This document shows, piece by piece, positions 51,448 through 63,331 of a DNA stretch of 64,000 nt. How positions within the stretch are numbered: position 1 is the first letter of the stretch; the number at the start of each line of letters is the position of its first letter. The notes under the pieces are model-generated. The model made no database searches. It was not told where the DNA came from and saw only the letters and a program-made list of their open reading frames with translations. The stretch comes from Rhynchopus euleeides (lineage: Eukaryota; Euglenozoa; Diplonemea; Diplonemida; Diplonemidae): positions 620,001 through 684,000 of the forward strand of contig OY723273.1 in the NCBI GenBank assembly GCA_963210315.1. Reading direction: 5' to 3'. A program made the position numbers and the translations under genes.

Positions 51448-52441
51448 GTGTTACTGAAATAGGGGCAACTTCGCACGAACGGGGCACGAAATATCAGGGT
51501 GGGCCCATTTTTTTCTCCTTTTTTCCCCTTTTTTTTCTTGGTGGGGTTTTTCACGTATTGCCTGTGCTTTTTCAGGAACCACTCGAATTTCGCGTGAATT
51601 TTGGGCATGTGTAGGCCTGGATAGGCCTATACATGCACGTATTGGCCCGTTCTGGCCTGTTTAGGTCGGCTGGAGGACGTTGCAGGAGTGGCGTCTCGCT
51701 GAGGGTTTCCCTTTGGTGTTGGGCCGCCAGGAGGGGAGGGACCCAATATGAGAGTAAAATAGGTGGGCAGAGCAACCTAGTGGTCGAGGTTTCCGTGATC
51801 ACCGCCGCGCAGCGCTGTGTGACCCATGAATGATCTGCCCGTGGGCATGACTGCACAGCTTGTGCAGACGACCCTCACGGAGGAGAGCTACCTCCAGCTC
51901 CGGTATACCGGTTGCTGGGGCGGAACGACCCCTGGGCGTCAGAGGTTAGGGAGGTCGACAAGGAGGTGATCCCGTTCCTGCGGGAGGGCGGCGTGGTGCA
52001 GTGCACCGAGCTGCCGAGCCCGTGGTCGCTGAAGGAGCTAGCGGCGAAGGAGCTAGAGGCGCTGCTCCACGACCTGGGGCCGGCGACCAGGAACCAGAGC
52101 GACGAGCGCCGCACGTGGCGTTGCAATGGAAGGAGGGAAACACCCTCAAGAGGACTGCCTCCGACGGGCAAGTTCAAGCTAATCTAGCGAGTAGTTGTCC
52201 ATATCCAGCCCGGCATTGAGTGTTCTGGGGTGTGTTCTGTGCCACTGTGTGGCAACGAGCTCCTGGAACAGAAAAAACGGGGCCCAAACGGGTTTTTGGC
52301 CACGAACAGGGCACGAAATATCAGGGGTCGATTACACCAGGAGTCCCCCTTACAGAATTTTTTTTTAGAGAGGGGGCCCGGTGCCTGCGCGCGTCCTGTC
52401 GTACTGAGGCTGCTTGGTGGGGCTAGCGCAGCAGGTTCTCC
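51448..52441. other. Intergenic; weak coding-like part 51900-52190
   Basis: 51630-51660 repeats TAGGCCTG/CAGGCCTA words. 51912-52187 (+) reads LGRNDPWASEVREVDKEVIP ... ELAAKELEALLHDLGPATRN, a protein-like composition of about 90 codons; it may be an exon, but no family or splice sites are clear. Confidence 0.3.
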
Positions 52442-52889
52442 CCTTACAGAATTAGCCTTTTTCCAAAAAATCGGAAAATTTCGGACCGCAATTTGTACCC
52501 AAGAAAGTGCAGAATTTTCGGACTTGGTCCGATTTGAACGATTTCCGTGCCTCTTGCAACCCCCATGAGGGGGGGGGGGCTGCTGTTTCAGGTTCTTCCG
52601 GTGGTACATGCTGGGGTGTCGGGACAGGTAATCCTGCTCGCTGTACCCGGTGATCCCTGACGCAGCCAGGAAGTGGAGAGCCTTGGAACCCTGGTTGAGG
52701 CCTGTAACACCCGGCCTTCCTGCCACTTGTGGCATTGTGGAGTGGAGGTGGTTATGGAGAAGGTTCTCTCTCCGTCCGGTCGAGCACAACCGTCCTCTCC
52801 AGCCAGGGGACATCTACTTTCCAAACAAGGGCCAGGAACATGCTCAAACAAACCAATTGATCAGAAAATCTGGCTTGCCGTGGAATCAT
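52442..52889 (+). repeat. Dispersed repeat, third copy of the 33598-34055 sequence
   Basis: Few substitutions relative to the copies at 33598 and 34957. It shows that the 459 bp unit is part of a wider dispersed repeat and that its natural continuation has no T-run. Confidence 0.9.
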
Positions 52890-53999
52890 AGGTGATCTCA
52901 ATCAACCGAATTTTCTCCAAAAAAAATCACAAAAAATCGCAAGCTGGCGTTTGCTGTGTTGGATTAGCGGACCCGCATCGTACAGAGCATCTACGAAAGA
53001 CGACGCACGAGAATACATTTCCGGGACTTTGGCTATTTTTCAAGGAATACGGAGCAAGCCTGCAGTGCACCATGATCTTGCGACAAAATCTCGTCGGCCC
53101 TCACTCAGTGCTGCTGGTCTGACGATATCGCGGACCCTGGAAGGGCTGGGGTGGGGCACTGTAGTTGCAGGAAACAGTCGTCACTGCTGCGACTGCCTCT
53201 CAAAATCCTGCAGCGAACCTTACAAACCACACGTAAACTACACAGAACCCGGGTTTGCAAAGCTTGCGCTGAAATCGTACTCATTTCGCTTTATTGTAGA
53301 CGCTCTGTCCAGCAACTGTGGGAGAAAAGTTCCGGACTACCTTGTGTTGAGCGCACACTTGCCGTCAGGAGCGGCTATAATGAATGCGAGGAGGGGGGGT
53401 ATGTAGGGTACTGGCTGGAGAATGGCATTTGCTAACCAGAAATACACGCACAAGAAAAAAGCGTAGCAATCATGATTCACTCTTCCTTATTTGACGCGTT
53501 GACGCTTCTACCACCCAATCGCCTGCCTTGATGCGGGCGTGGAGCAGGTGTGAACACGAGATATCTCGACACACGAAAGGAAGCAGATTTGTCGGAAGCA
53601 CCACTATACTTCTACGCATCGCGATGCTGAAAAGTCCGGGTGTTGTTAGTGCGCACGAGCGGCAGTGTCCTGCGGACCCTTGTGAAGGGTGAAGGTTCTC
53701 TCAAAACACACTGCGCGCCGTCGTACGCTCCCACTGACTCTTTCGCCTTGACAAGCAAACTTGTTTGGGCAAATAAGAAAACAAGGAGGTGCAGCCAGTG
53801 GTCGCGCTAATATCACATCCCATTCCCGGGGTTTGTTGAGGCGTTTGCAACAAAGGGGACGGGCTGCCCAGAAAGACGTTTTCGGTAATGTTTTCGATCA
53901 GGTGTGGCGCTGTCCTTGGCAGGACTTTGAAAGTGCCGCCTTGATATCCTTGTTGGATAGAACCCTCATATCACACCCTCAATCAGCTGACGATCAGGT
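52890..53999. other. Intergenic with an uncertain open frame
   Basis: The 151-codon plus frame 52951-53406 (KDDAREYISGTLAIFQGIRS, SYSFRFIVDALSSNCGRKVP) has fair composition but no recognised family. 53903-53970 is the inverted partner of about 50190-50255. Confidence 0.35.
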
Positions 54000-54045
54000 A
54001 TGATTTGTTGTGATTTGTTGTTTTTTTCCCCAGCCTGATTACCCC
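54000..54045. mobile_element. Solo right end of the GGGGTAATCAGG element
   Basis: TGTGATTTGTTGTGATTTG, then a T-run and CCCCAGCCTGATTACCCC, identical to 4383-4424. No left end nearby. Confidence 0.75.
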
Positions 54046-55238
54046 AGATCTGCAAGTTTTGGAGATTTTTTATCCGACAATTAGCGCGCTACACTGAAAC
54101 TATGACTACGAAGGTGCGAAGAAGCTGGGAGGCTCTGTTCCTCCGAGAGCAGCCACTTCAGCAGAGAACGAAAGAATACTTACGGCGAACACTCCGGTCG
54201 TTTTTATTGGTTTCGCTGACCAACAGCCTGACGGCTGTGACGGTTTCCTTAAAATTATGTACCCTTACCCATACCGATGCACACTCCGCCGTCGTCACAT
54301 TCGTTTCCAAGGACACTTTCTGTGCGTCAACACGGACACGCCACCCATAAAATCGAAAAGGGTTTGTGTTGAGACGGTTTCGTTCTTACGGAGCCAGTGT
54401 TTTTTTTTACTTTAGTTTGAAGCGGGAGGTTTCCCAATTTGGCGGCGCCAAGAGGGTCGTTCCAGCCCAACAGCCAGGTTCCCTCCAAAAACCTGGCTAT
54501 TGTAACCAGCCCAAACTAACACCTTGCTCTGGTGAGGGCCTTCGCTCAGACATGCGGTTGCAGAGTGACACAGAGCGAAGGCACGCCCACTGAGAAGGAA
54601 CATATCAGTTGGAACTGCGGCTTGGTCTATATTTCAGATGGTGATATCCGAAACATCCTTACTTACAACACAGGGGCGGGCACCACATCGTTGACAGGCA
54701 ATAGGTCCACACTCACAACCTTCTTTCAACATGACAGATTCTACAAGGCCCTTGCTATGATTCACTTCCATTTGACATGCACCTGAAACCTCAACCGTGA
54801 TGGGACATAGCGATACGCCAGGCGAATTAGCAATGAATTCGCAGGGTGGACAATTCTGTAGGGTGGACAGGGGGAAGGTAAAGCATTTTGATTCTGTGTC
54901 GAGCGAACCAAATACAAGTTCTCCAACCCGATTGTGTGTGTTGACGACAGGTGTATTTTTAATCCCCGGTCTTCCCAGCCAAAAACCCCCGATTCATCCC
55001 CGCTTTTTTCCAGCTAAAAATGCTACCCAATGTCCCTCCTCCCCAGTGTGGGGTCCTTGGTCTTGTACCAAATAGGTTCCTTCCACGATTCCACCCGCTC
55101 GCGCCACACTCGGGTGCTGGAGGAAAACCCCAAAAAACGGCTTTCGGGACCGTTATTCCGACGAACCCCCTGATATGCCACAGCTGAAACAGCCCAAGGA
55201 CTTGCTGCGGTTACTAGACGGGCAGACACACGCTACAC
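54046..55238. other. Intergenic; contains a short hairpin MITE at 54536-54589
   Basis: 54536-54589 is a 54 bp internal-deletion relative of 12049-12157 (GGGCCTTCGCTCAGA ... ACAGAGCGAAGGC). 54465-54500 has AGCCAGGTT/AACCTGGCT inverted repeats. No gene. Confidence 0.55.
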
Positions 55239-55290
55239 GGGGGGTCTGGGGGGCGGAGCCCCCCAGCCGCCGGAGGCCACGGTAGTGAAC
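55239..55290 (-). repeat. GC hairpin repeat, copy 6 (reverse)
   Basis: Perfect stem, GTAGTGAAC end. Preceded by GGGCAGACACA, a flank shared with copies 4 and 5. Confidence 0.9.
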
Positions 55291-55393
55291 ATCTGTTCAG
55301 TGTGGGCGTACAGATTCTGTGTGAGTTGGCTGCGTCCTCCTGAGGCTACTGGAGCTGTTAGATTCCCTGACCTGATGGGTACGAGATATCCGC

Positions 55394-55449
55394 CACAGGG
55401 GGGTCTGGGGGGCGGAGCCCCCCAGCCGCCGGAGGCCACGGTAGTGAAC
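55394..55449 (-). repeat. GC hairpin repeat, copy 7 (reverse)
   Basis: Perfect stem, 155 bases from copy 6 and in the same orientation. Confidence 0.9.
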
Positions 55450-55459
55450 GTCTGGGCTC

Positions 55460-55592
55460 TTGGCTGGAAAAAACCCGGCTTTAGCTGGAAAAAAAACCGG
55501 GATTTTGGCTGGAAAAAAACCGGTTTTTTGCTGGAAAAAAACCGGTTTTTTGCTGGAAAAAAAACCTGGTTTTGGCTGGAAAAAAACCGGAA
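55460..55592 (+). repeat. Minisatellite GGCTGGAAAAAAACCGG
   Basis: Seven or so units of 16-22 bp with variable A-runs. The AAACCGGTTTT pairs make neighbouring units partly self-complementary. Confidence 0.85.
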
Positions 55593-56959
55593 AAAGGGCG
55601 GATGCCAAAAAGACTCATCCTCATCCCCCACTAGAAATACACCTGGTTGACGAGCTGATAAAAAGTGTCACTTCAACTCTGCCGCTCTTCCTCTACTACT
55701 TGGTACTTCGTTTGATGCGTTGACGCTTCCACACACACTTACAAACCCACTTGCCTGATGAAGGGGGTGGTGTGTAGAGCACGTTTGGCAGAGCTGAATG
55801 ACACTTTCCGCGCGAAAGTCGTGTGCGTAATAAAAGAACTTTCAATGTTCGGGTTGGGGAAGAGGTGCGATTGTGGCAATGCCCGACCCAGGGGCTCAGC
55901 AACAATCTCTGACGCCTTCCAGCCAGCACGCTAACCCAAACTGCAATGTGACGCCTTCCGAAAGGTGGTGAAAGGATGCGGGTTGGGGTAGGCATTGGGG
56001 GTGGCGTGCTGGCCAGCTGAGACTCAAAAAAGGCAGGTTGTTTGAAGACCTCGCGCAACACAGACCCGTCATACACATCCGCCCTGACTGTGCTGGCATT
56101 GTGACAAAAAAATATCGTTCAGCGTCATCGAGGTCGAATAGCACGGGCTGCAAATTGGTCGATTTACACCCGATCTGACCGGACCATGTTCCATGAACTT
56201 CCTCAGGAGGTGACAAGCGACTGAATGGCTTTGCAGAAACAAAACTCCGGTGCCATGTATTGTAATGGAGTCTTTAATTTTCTGTGCACTTCGTGTGCCA
56301 AACCCAGGCGAACAACCCTCCCGTGTTTAGTCTGATGCAGGTTGATGTGAATGCGCACAGTCACAGCAACAAGGCAAGGTAGATTGTGGTTGTACCCAAA
56401 TCGATGCCAACTATCTTTTTCACAGACATGTTTTTGACAAGACTCGCCCCTTTCGTATTCATGAAAGGCCCTGCACGAACTCGATCTGTCTTTGCTTGAA
56501 GGCTCAAAACGCTATCCCGCCAGCTGTTCCACATGAAAACGATATACCGAGGATTTCATTTGTTCTTTCTCCACGGCGAATTGATCACGAGACACGAAGA
56601 CTGTGAATAAACCACTGCCCAATTGTGGCCGTGAGGAAGCCATAACCCATTTGTTGAGCTCTTGCTTGTAGCAGTGCAGCCACAGCTCTGGAGAGCCACC
56701 GCACCCTTTTCAGAGTGGCCCGGTTCCCTCTGCGTCGAAACGACCCGGAACGAGGTCCAGTGACTGGTGTGGTTGTTAACTGCAGCACACAAAAAACAGA
56801 AGGTGCGTCAAATATGTGGAATTCAAGTCTTTCATTTAACACCCTCCCTGTGGAAGGCTGCCCCGCCTTGTGCCGGTGGGGGGATCAAAGGAGGAACTGT
56901 CCTAGGGCTGTCGGGCCCTGTGAAACTTGAAAAAATCGCAAAAATTCACAGGTCATTCT
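55593..56959. other. Intergenic, no gene recognised
   Basis: 55915-55950 repeats CAGCACGCTAACCCAAAC seen at 3740 and 26250. Otherwise unique sequence with short frames (56715-56930, 56767-56961) and no domains. Confidence 0.4.
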
Positions 56960-57175
56960 GACCTAAAACAAGCCGCCTCTGGGCGAGGGTGGGCGAGGGT
57001 GGGCGAAGGTGGGCGTGAGTGGGCGAGTGCAGGCGAGTGCGGGCGAGGGTGGACGAGTGTGGGCGAGGGTGGGCGTGAGTGGTCGAGGGTGGTCGACGGT
57101 GGTCGAGGGTGGTCGACGGTGGTCGAGGGTGGTGCGCGTGCTGGGCGACGCCAAAAAGGCGGCTTGTTTTAGGTC
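56960..57175. repeat. Minisatellite enclosed by inverted ends GACCTAAAACAAGCCGCC
   Basis: The ends form an 18 bp inverted repeat. The inside is about 14 units of GGGCGAGGGT / GGTCGACGGT (about 10-12 bp). A sister with an intact right end only is at 58190-58387. Confidence 0.85.
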
Positions 57176-57300
57176 ACTGACTAGCACAAGGCTCTCGAGC
57201 CTCCGGAGGAGCAAAAATGGCCTCCTCCGGAGGAGGTCGGAGGCGCCTCCGCCAGCCAAAAACCCATTTCTTCAAGTTTTTTGAAAGTGACCCAAAATCA

Positions 57301-57960
57301 GCGGGACCCCCTCCTCGGGTGTTCCGAAACACCTTTCTTTTGACTATTTGGAATCTGTGCGGATCGTAGTGGGGTCACTTTGTAGGTCGAGGTGTCAAGC
57401 TTCACCCATGAAATGCGGGTCTGGTTCAGGGTCTAATCATAGGAGGTTGGCCCACAGGAGGATGTGACTGGGAGGCAGGCACACCAGCCCACCCAGCGGG
57501 ACCCCCTCCTCGGGTATTCCAAAACCCCGTTCTTTTGAACGTTTGGAACTTTTGCGAATCGTAGTGGGGTCATTTTGTGGGTCTAGGAGCCAAACATCGT
57601 CCATGAAATGTGACTCTGGTTCAGGGGCTGGTCCTAAGAGAATGTGACTGGGAGGCAGCCACACCCACCCACCCAGCGGGACCCCCTCCACGGGTGTTCC
57701 AAACCCCCTTTCTTTTGAACGTTTGGAATTTGTGCGGATCACAGTGGGGTCATTTCGGTGGTGTACGAGACAAGCTTCACTCATGAAACGTGGGTCTGGT
57801 TCAGGGACTGGTCATGGGTGAAGGTGGCTGGGAGGCAGCCAGCACGCCCACACCCCACCCCACCTACCCACCCAGCGGGACCCCCCTCACGGATTTTCCA
57901 AAACCCCGTTCTTTTGAACGTTTGGGATCCGTGCGGATCGTGGTGGGGTCATTTTGGCCA
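57301..57960 (+). repeat. Four-unit tandem repeat, ~180-198 bp period
   Basis: Units start at about 57301, 57496, 57676 and 57874 with GCGGGACCCC. Each has CTTTTGAACGTTTGGAAT, TGCGGATCGTAGTGGGGTCA, a TTCA(C/T)CCATGAAA segment and GGGTCTGGTTCAGGG. Single units occur at 26880-27010, 36500-36735 (reverse), 50010-50075 and 61020-61050. Confidence 0.85.
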
Positions 57961-58189
57961 TGGGGTGTCTGTCTCCACCACTGACTGGGGGTCACCATAT
58001 GGGCCCAAATCCTGCAGGGTTGCGTTGCGTCAAAACCTTGCGACCGCTGCCTCCAGACCCAGTGCTGCCGCGGTTTGGTGGGCTCGATGGGTATACTTTG
58101 ATTGGCTGTGGCTGGTCCAGGAGGAAGTGGTGGGACACAAGAGGGTATAATGCCCAAGTACAGTACAAACCCCACCAGAAAACAGCCAA

Positions 58190-58387
58190 CTTGGGCGAGG
58201 GTGGACGAGGGTGGGCGACGGTGGTCGACGGTGGGCGAGGGTGGGCGAGTGTGGGCGCGAGTGGTCGAGGGTGGTCGAGGGTGGTCGAGGGTGGGCGACG
58301 GTGGGCGAGGGTGGTCGACGGTGGTCGACGGTGGTCGAGGGTGGTGCGAGTGCTGGGCGACGCCAAAAAGGCGGCTTGTTTTAGGTC
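58190..58387. repeat. Second minisatellite of the GGGCGAGGGT family
   Basis: About 13 units, then GCGACGCC, an A-run and GGCGGCTTGTTTTAGGTC. The left end differs (AACAGCCAACTTGGGCGAGG). Confidence 0.85.
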
Positions 58388-58620
58388 AGGTCATTCACAA
58401 AAAAACACAAACATTATCCGCAATCTTTTGTGATTTTTTGCGACTTTTTGTGTTGGTCTTGTGATTTCTTGCGACTTTCTCAAGTTTCGCAGGGCTTGAC
58501 AGCCCCACGTCCTGTGCCAAGCCCTGAGCTGCACAGTATTCAAAGGATATTTGGTCCCTGAGGCTTCTGCCAGGACTTACTCTCGTATTCGTTCTGAATG
58601 AAAAGGGCACGACAGTCTGT

Positions 58621-58686
58621 GGTGCCCCTGACGACCCCATATTGCGTAGTTTGTGCGTAGTGAAAAAGGGGTAAATCAGGGGCACC
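58621..58686. mobile_element. Intact 66 bp TIR element GGTGCCCCTGA
   Basis: 11 bp perfect inverted ends. It contains the single ATTGCGTAGTTTGTGCGTAG that is duplicated in the copy at 47409-48402. Possibly the smallest member of a MITE family. Confidence 0.8.
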
Positions 58687-60185
58687 AACAGTGCATGTGT
58701 AATTTGGCGTTGTACTTCCCCTTTGTGTCACAAAACTATTAGGGCGTCTGGTGTGGGCCACACATAATATTCACTCTGCATGAGAAGAGAGCACGGTGCC
58801 ATTGGGACGTTGCTGTCAACTCGAATGGCAGTCCGCTTCAGACCGCTGGCACCACATGTTGAGACCACGCGGAAAGATGCCCAAGGGGCTGTATTGTCAC
58901 CAGAAGCTCAAAGAGATCAGGGCGACCTCACGTTTCCTCTCAAATTTGAGCATGCTTTTTGATTGCATCCATGAAAAAACTCCCAGCAAAAAGTCCAGAG
59001 TTTGTTTGTGCACGGATGAGCAGTGATTCACACCCCTGTCTTGGGGGGGCCGAAGGAGTGCCTCACGCTCAGAACTGAGGTGGTTACGGCCAAAAAAAAC
59101 ATTCAAATCGTTCAATGACTACCAGACTAAACGGTAAATTACGGGGGTTTCTATTTCATGCCTCAGGACACGGTTAAAACTATGCACGTGGAGGGACCCC
59201 AAAGTAAAAACAAAATCTGTCTGTGGATCCCTGCTGGATCGTAAACTGAAAACAAACCAAAAATATCTGCCGATTTGTTGGAATAATGCAGATCCCCCCC
59301 CACTCTTTGTGCACCACACCCCCAATCTGATGGAGTGCGGCGTGAGTGGAGGGGGTCGCAAGACGCATCGGCGCAGAAGGCCACCACAGCTGGATACGCA
59401 TAACCAAGAACACCTAATGCAACCGGGCGAATCACAAGAGAGAAGGGGGATGACAGGTGTTCTTCGAAACGCCGAACGCCCCCACAGCCCGGACACATGA
59501 AGTGTTCGCAAGGATCCACCCGGTTAAAGTTTCCCTGAGCTGGCTACGCCGAACTGACAAAAAAAACTGTTGGCAGTGCACGTATGGAAACTACAGGTAA
59601 ATACAAACAAAAGTGGCAGATGGATAAACCATCGAGATCGATTGAGCGGAATCTTTCAGTGTGCTACACTCACAATGAGTGCGGAGGTGACACACCAAAT
59701 TCTCGAGACAAAATGAGAAAAGAGGGGCTGGGTTGGGGCTGGGTGTTGGGTTGGGTGAAGATTTGGGTGTTGAGTCGGGTTACGGGATATACAACACGGC
59801 ATGCTGTCTGATGCGTGCAATTGGATGGGACTTAAGCGAACAGCAACTGCGCGCGAACCGTGCCCCACGCTCATGTTTGTATTGAGCGGGAGGTGGGTGG
59901 GTGGGGGCGAGTGCCCGGAGAAGAGGGCCTCCTCATTAGCCAGAATAAAGATTCCTGGCAAACCAATCATGAAGTGGCAGCAAAAAAAAGGGGGGGGTGA
60001 TAGGTAAGAAAATCTGTTTGCTTTTTTGAAAAAAAGGGGGGGGGGGGGAATAGCGGTGGCAAACCAATAACCAACCAACTCAAATTTTGCTTTTTTTTTG
60101 TTGCTCCAGAGGCGAATCACCCCACAACCGCCGATAATTGTTCGATGAGACACAACCCCCCCCCCCACCCCACCCTTTGTGCACG
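58687..60185. other. Intergenic; diverged third copy of the ~210 bp repeat at 59195-59570
   Basis: The 59195-59570 copy shares CTGGATCGTAAA, TTGTTGGAA, CACTCTTTGTG and GGCTACGCCGAACTGAC with 8296-8510 but has about 130 extra bases inside. G-run at 60039-60049. GGGTTGGG-type repeats at 59725-59780. No gene. Confidence 0.5.
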
Positions 60186-60877
60186 CACGGTGGGATCTTG
60201 TAAATTTTACATGTATAACTACAAGTATAATACATGTATTATACATGTATAATACTTGCATGTCAACTATTATACATGTATAATACATGTATATGCCTGA
60301 AATATACATGTAAAATACATGTATATCAAGTAAAAATACATGTATAATACTTGCATGTCAACTATTATACATGTATTTTTACTTGATATACATGTATTTT
60401 ACATGTATATTTCAGGCATATACATGTATTTTACATGTATAATACTTGTCATGCAAGTATTATACATGTAAAATACTTGCATGACAAGTAAAATACTTGC
60501 ATGCAAGTAAAATACATGTATTTTACTTGCATGCAAGTATTTTACTTGTCATGCAAGTATTATACATGTATTTTACTTGTCATGCAAGTATTTTACTTGT
60601 ATAATACTTGCATGACAAGTATTATACATGTAAAATACATGTAAATGCCTGAAATATACATGTAAAATACATGTATATCAAGTAAAAATACAAGTATAAT
60701 AGTTGACATGCAAGTATTATACTTGTATTTTTACTTGATATACATGTATTTTACATGTATATTTCAGGCATATACATGTATTATACATGTATAATAGTTG
60801 ACATGCAAGTATTATACATGTATAATACATGTATATACTTGTAGTTATACATGTAAAATTTACAAGATCCCACCGTG
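60186..60877. mobile_element. 692 bp AT-rich palindrome, CACGGTGGGATC family, copy 3
   Basis: Same outer ends as the other copies but flanked by CG instead of TA. The inner part has extra permutations of ACTTGCATGCAAGTA and ACTTGTCATGCAAGT words that the shorter copies lack, so the family grows or shrinks by whole words. Confidence 0.9.
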
Positions 60878-61345
60878 CGGAGGGTGGTGCGAGTGGAGGG
60901 GGGGGGGATCGCAGGGTCCAGAAAAAAAAGGGGGGGGGGGTGCAGGGGTCTCGGCTCGACACCCCCCTCCAGAGCCCAGGGTGTCGAGATTTTATTTTCT
61001 CCCAAAACCGCCTTGATTTGCATTTTTGAGCTCCGTGCGGATCGTAGTGGGGTCATTTTTTTCCACAGTGCTTATTGCAACGCATCAAATGTGTATGTGT
61101 TTCAGGGCCAGAGAGCCTAGAGCCCACGGCGGTTACTTCCACAAAGTTCCCATGTTGCGGTCGGTTGAGTAGGCCACCACACCTGTGGGGGCAACCTCTC
61201 TCTGAGCTTGGAAAAACGATGATGTGAGCGTTGTAGTCAGATCATCGTGCAGTGTTTTCAAGCAGCTTCTCCACCGGCTTGTGGATCCATCATCAAGAAT
61301 TGACCCTACAACGCGAAATAGTGCGATTGATGCGAAGCGGACCTC
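60878..61345. other. Intergenic, no gene recognised
   Basis: G-runs at 60898-60908 and 60931-60940; 61020-61050 belongs to the GGATCGTAGTGGGGTCA family. Confidence 0.4.
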
Positions 61346-61348
61346 CAG

Positions 61349-61642
61349 CTAACGCACCACCACCATGATCAGCGGTTTACCAATTTCTTGGTGGTGCTTC
61401 TTCCCCGCTTTGGTGACAAGGTGTCGTTGCTGATGATGTTGAACAGTGCTGTCCATCCCTTGTAGTGCAACCTGTGAGAGATCTCCATCAAGGAGCGTCA
61501 GCCGAGCGAGAGTCACTGTCACCAGGTCACTGAGGGAAATGAGGGATATTGCCTGGAGCTGGCGTGAATAGCAACTGCTGGGAGGGGCATGTGATGGGTC
61601 CCTCCTGGTCCCAGCTCGACCCTCCGGGCCCAGATCCACCAT
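61349..61642 (-). CDS. Possible exon, 97 codons, unknown product
   Basis: Starts MVDLGPEGRAGTRRD just after an acceptor-like GGTTTTTTTCAG (61645-61656, minus) and runs SLISLSDLVTVTLARLTLLD ... KAGKKHHQEIGKPLIMVVVR to a stop. Composition is plausible, but no family or second exon was found. Confidence 0.2.
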   Translation of the reverse strand: MVDLGPEGRAGTRRDPSHAPPSSCYSRQLQAISLISLSDLVTVTLARLTLLDGDLSQVALQGMDSTVQHHQQRHLVTKAGKKHHQEIGKPLIMVVVR

Positions 61643-61973
61643 TCCTGAAAAAAACCGTGTTAGTTGCATGTTTGAGCACAACGCTTCCCGGGATCATAAT
61701 TTTTTTTCGTCAGTGACAAGAAAAAATGCTGCCAAATGGCCATGGGAATACAGGTGTCAAATTCGACACCTGAAAAATCGGGAAAAAAAGGCCAGGTTTT
61801 CGACACCCCCAAGACCCCTGGGGGGGTGGGTGGGTGTGAAAGCTTCCCGATTTGGCCACACGGAACTATCACAACAAAATGACAGGCAGTATAGGAACAA
61901 TATCAGATTTTAGTTCAGTGGGTGTTTATGTCGTTATCTTTGTTCTCGGGATGTGGGGGGGGGGGGGGGGGTA

Positions 61974-63121
61974 GGGGGGGTCAAATGCCACCCTTTTACG
62001 TGGACAAACACGATTTTTCAAAAAACCGGCGCAGAGGCCCCAAAGCCCCCGTAAACCCTCCAAACCCCCCCAGATCGGTCCGGAAACCCATCGAACCCCA
62101 CTTTTCCACCATTCCGGGCACCTCAGGTGCCCGAATTGGGGTACCTAAATTTTGTGCCACCGTTTGGTACCGGACAGTGCCACTGTGTGGGAGGTTGGAA
62201 AAGAAAATGCCCCAACACACCACATCTGAGGGTTGCAATGCATGTTGCTTGCCAACCACGTCATCCGGTGGGTGTCAGGCGCTATGTAGGTGGCATTAGC
62301 CAGGTCTTCGATGAGTTCTGGCTTGTATATGTACCTCCCTGCCACCATGCACCGGGAGGCTGCCTGTAGGTACGGAACAAGTCCAGATGGTCGTGTGATT
62401 CCTGTGCAGCAGTGCTCCACAACCGGGATGTGTTGACAACGACTGTTGCAACACGAGCTGTACATTCCGGGAACACACGAAGTGCGCTGTCGTGGTACCC
62501 ATTGTGCCAGAATTGGTAGTTGCTGCGGTCTACTTTGCCTGGCCCAAGAGCACTGGTACTGAACGGTGCAATATGCGTGGCGAGGTGAATGCAACGGAAG
62601 GGCGCAAAGTCAATACAGCTCTCGGATGGCGGGTGGTGGTGCCACTAGTGTGTGACGTTCACTCGAGGATACAACGCATCACAATGAATCAGCAACCGTG
62701 GACCGAGTACAATACGCTCTCTGTGGCTGGTGTGGGGGACAAAGGCAGTGCCTGTGCCGCAGGCAGGGAGGTACATATACAAGCCAGAACACATCGAAGA
62801 CCTGGCTCATGCCACCTACATAGCGCCTGACACCCACCGGATGACGTGGTTGGCAAGCAACATGCATTGCAACCCTCAGATGTGGTGTGTTGGGGCATTT
62901 TCTTTTCCAACCTCCCACACAGTGGCACTGTCCGGTACCAAACGGTGGCACAAAATTTAGGTACCCCAATTCGGGCACCTGAGGTGCCCGGAATGGTGGA
63001 AAAGTGGGGTTCGATGGGTTTCCGGACCGATCTGGGGGGGTTTGGAGGGTTTACGGGGGCTTTGGGGCCTCTGCGCCGGTTTTTTGAAAAATCGTGTTTG
63101 TCACCCCCATTTGACCCCCCC
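61974..63121. mobile_element. 1,148 bp foldback element, copy 2 (tips exchanged)
   Basis: Same arms and centre as 41746-42892 in the same orientation, with TA outside both ends (61972, 63122). The left tip carries CCCTTTTACGTGGAC and the right tip (reversed) GGGGGTGACAAACACG, the opposite of copy 1. Confidence 0.92.
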
Positions 63122-63159
63122 TAGGGGGGGGGGTGAGGGGGGTTCTTTGGGGGGTTGGC

Positions 63160-63331
63160 TGAAGAGACGCGGCCGGGGGGAGGGGTACGAAGAGTACGCG
63201 TCGAAACCGGTGTCACGTCGTGTTGGGGAATCCTTCGGGAGTGCGATACTGAAGGGGAGGTGCTACTGCCCGTGCAGGGCGACACCGCCTTAAAACTTTA
63301 TAACCACACACACACACACACACACACACAC
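63160..63331 (+). mobile_element. Partial X repeat (3' half) with long (CA)n tail
   Basis: Starts at GCTGAAGAGACGCGGCC and ends TTATAACC then about 26 bases of CA repeat. It is 5'-truncated as LINE-mobilised copies usually are, and lies 37 bases from the foldback element. Confidence 0.85.
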
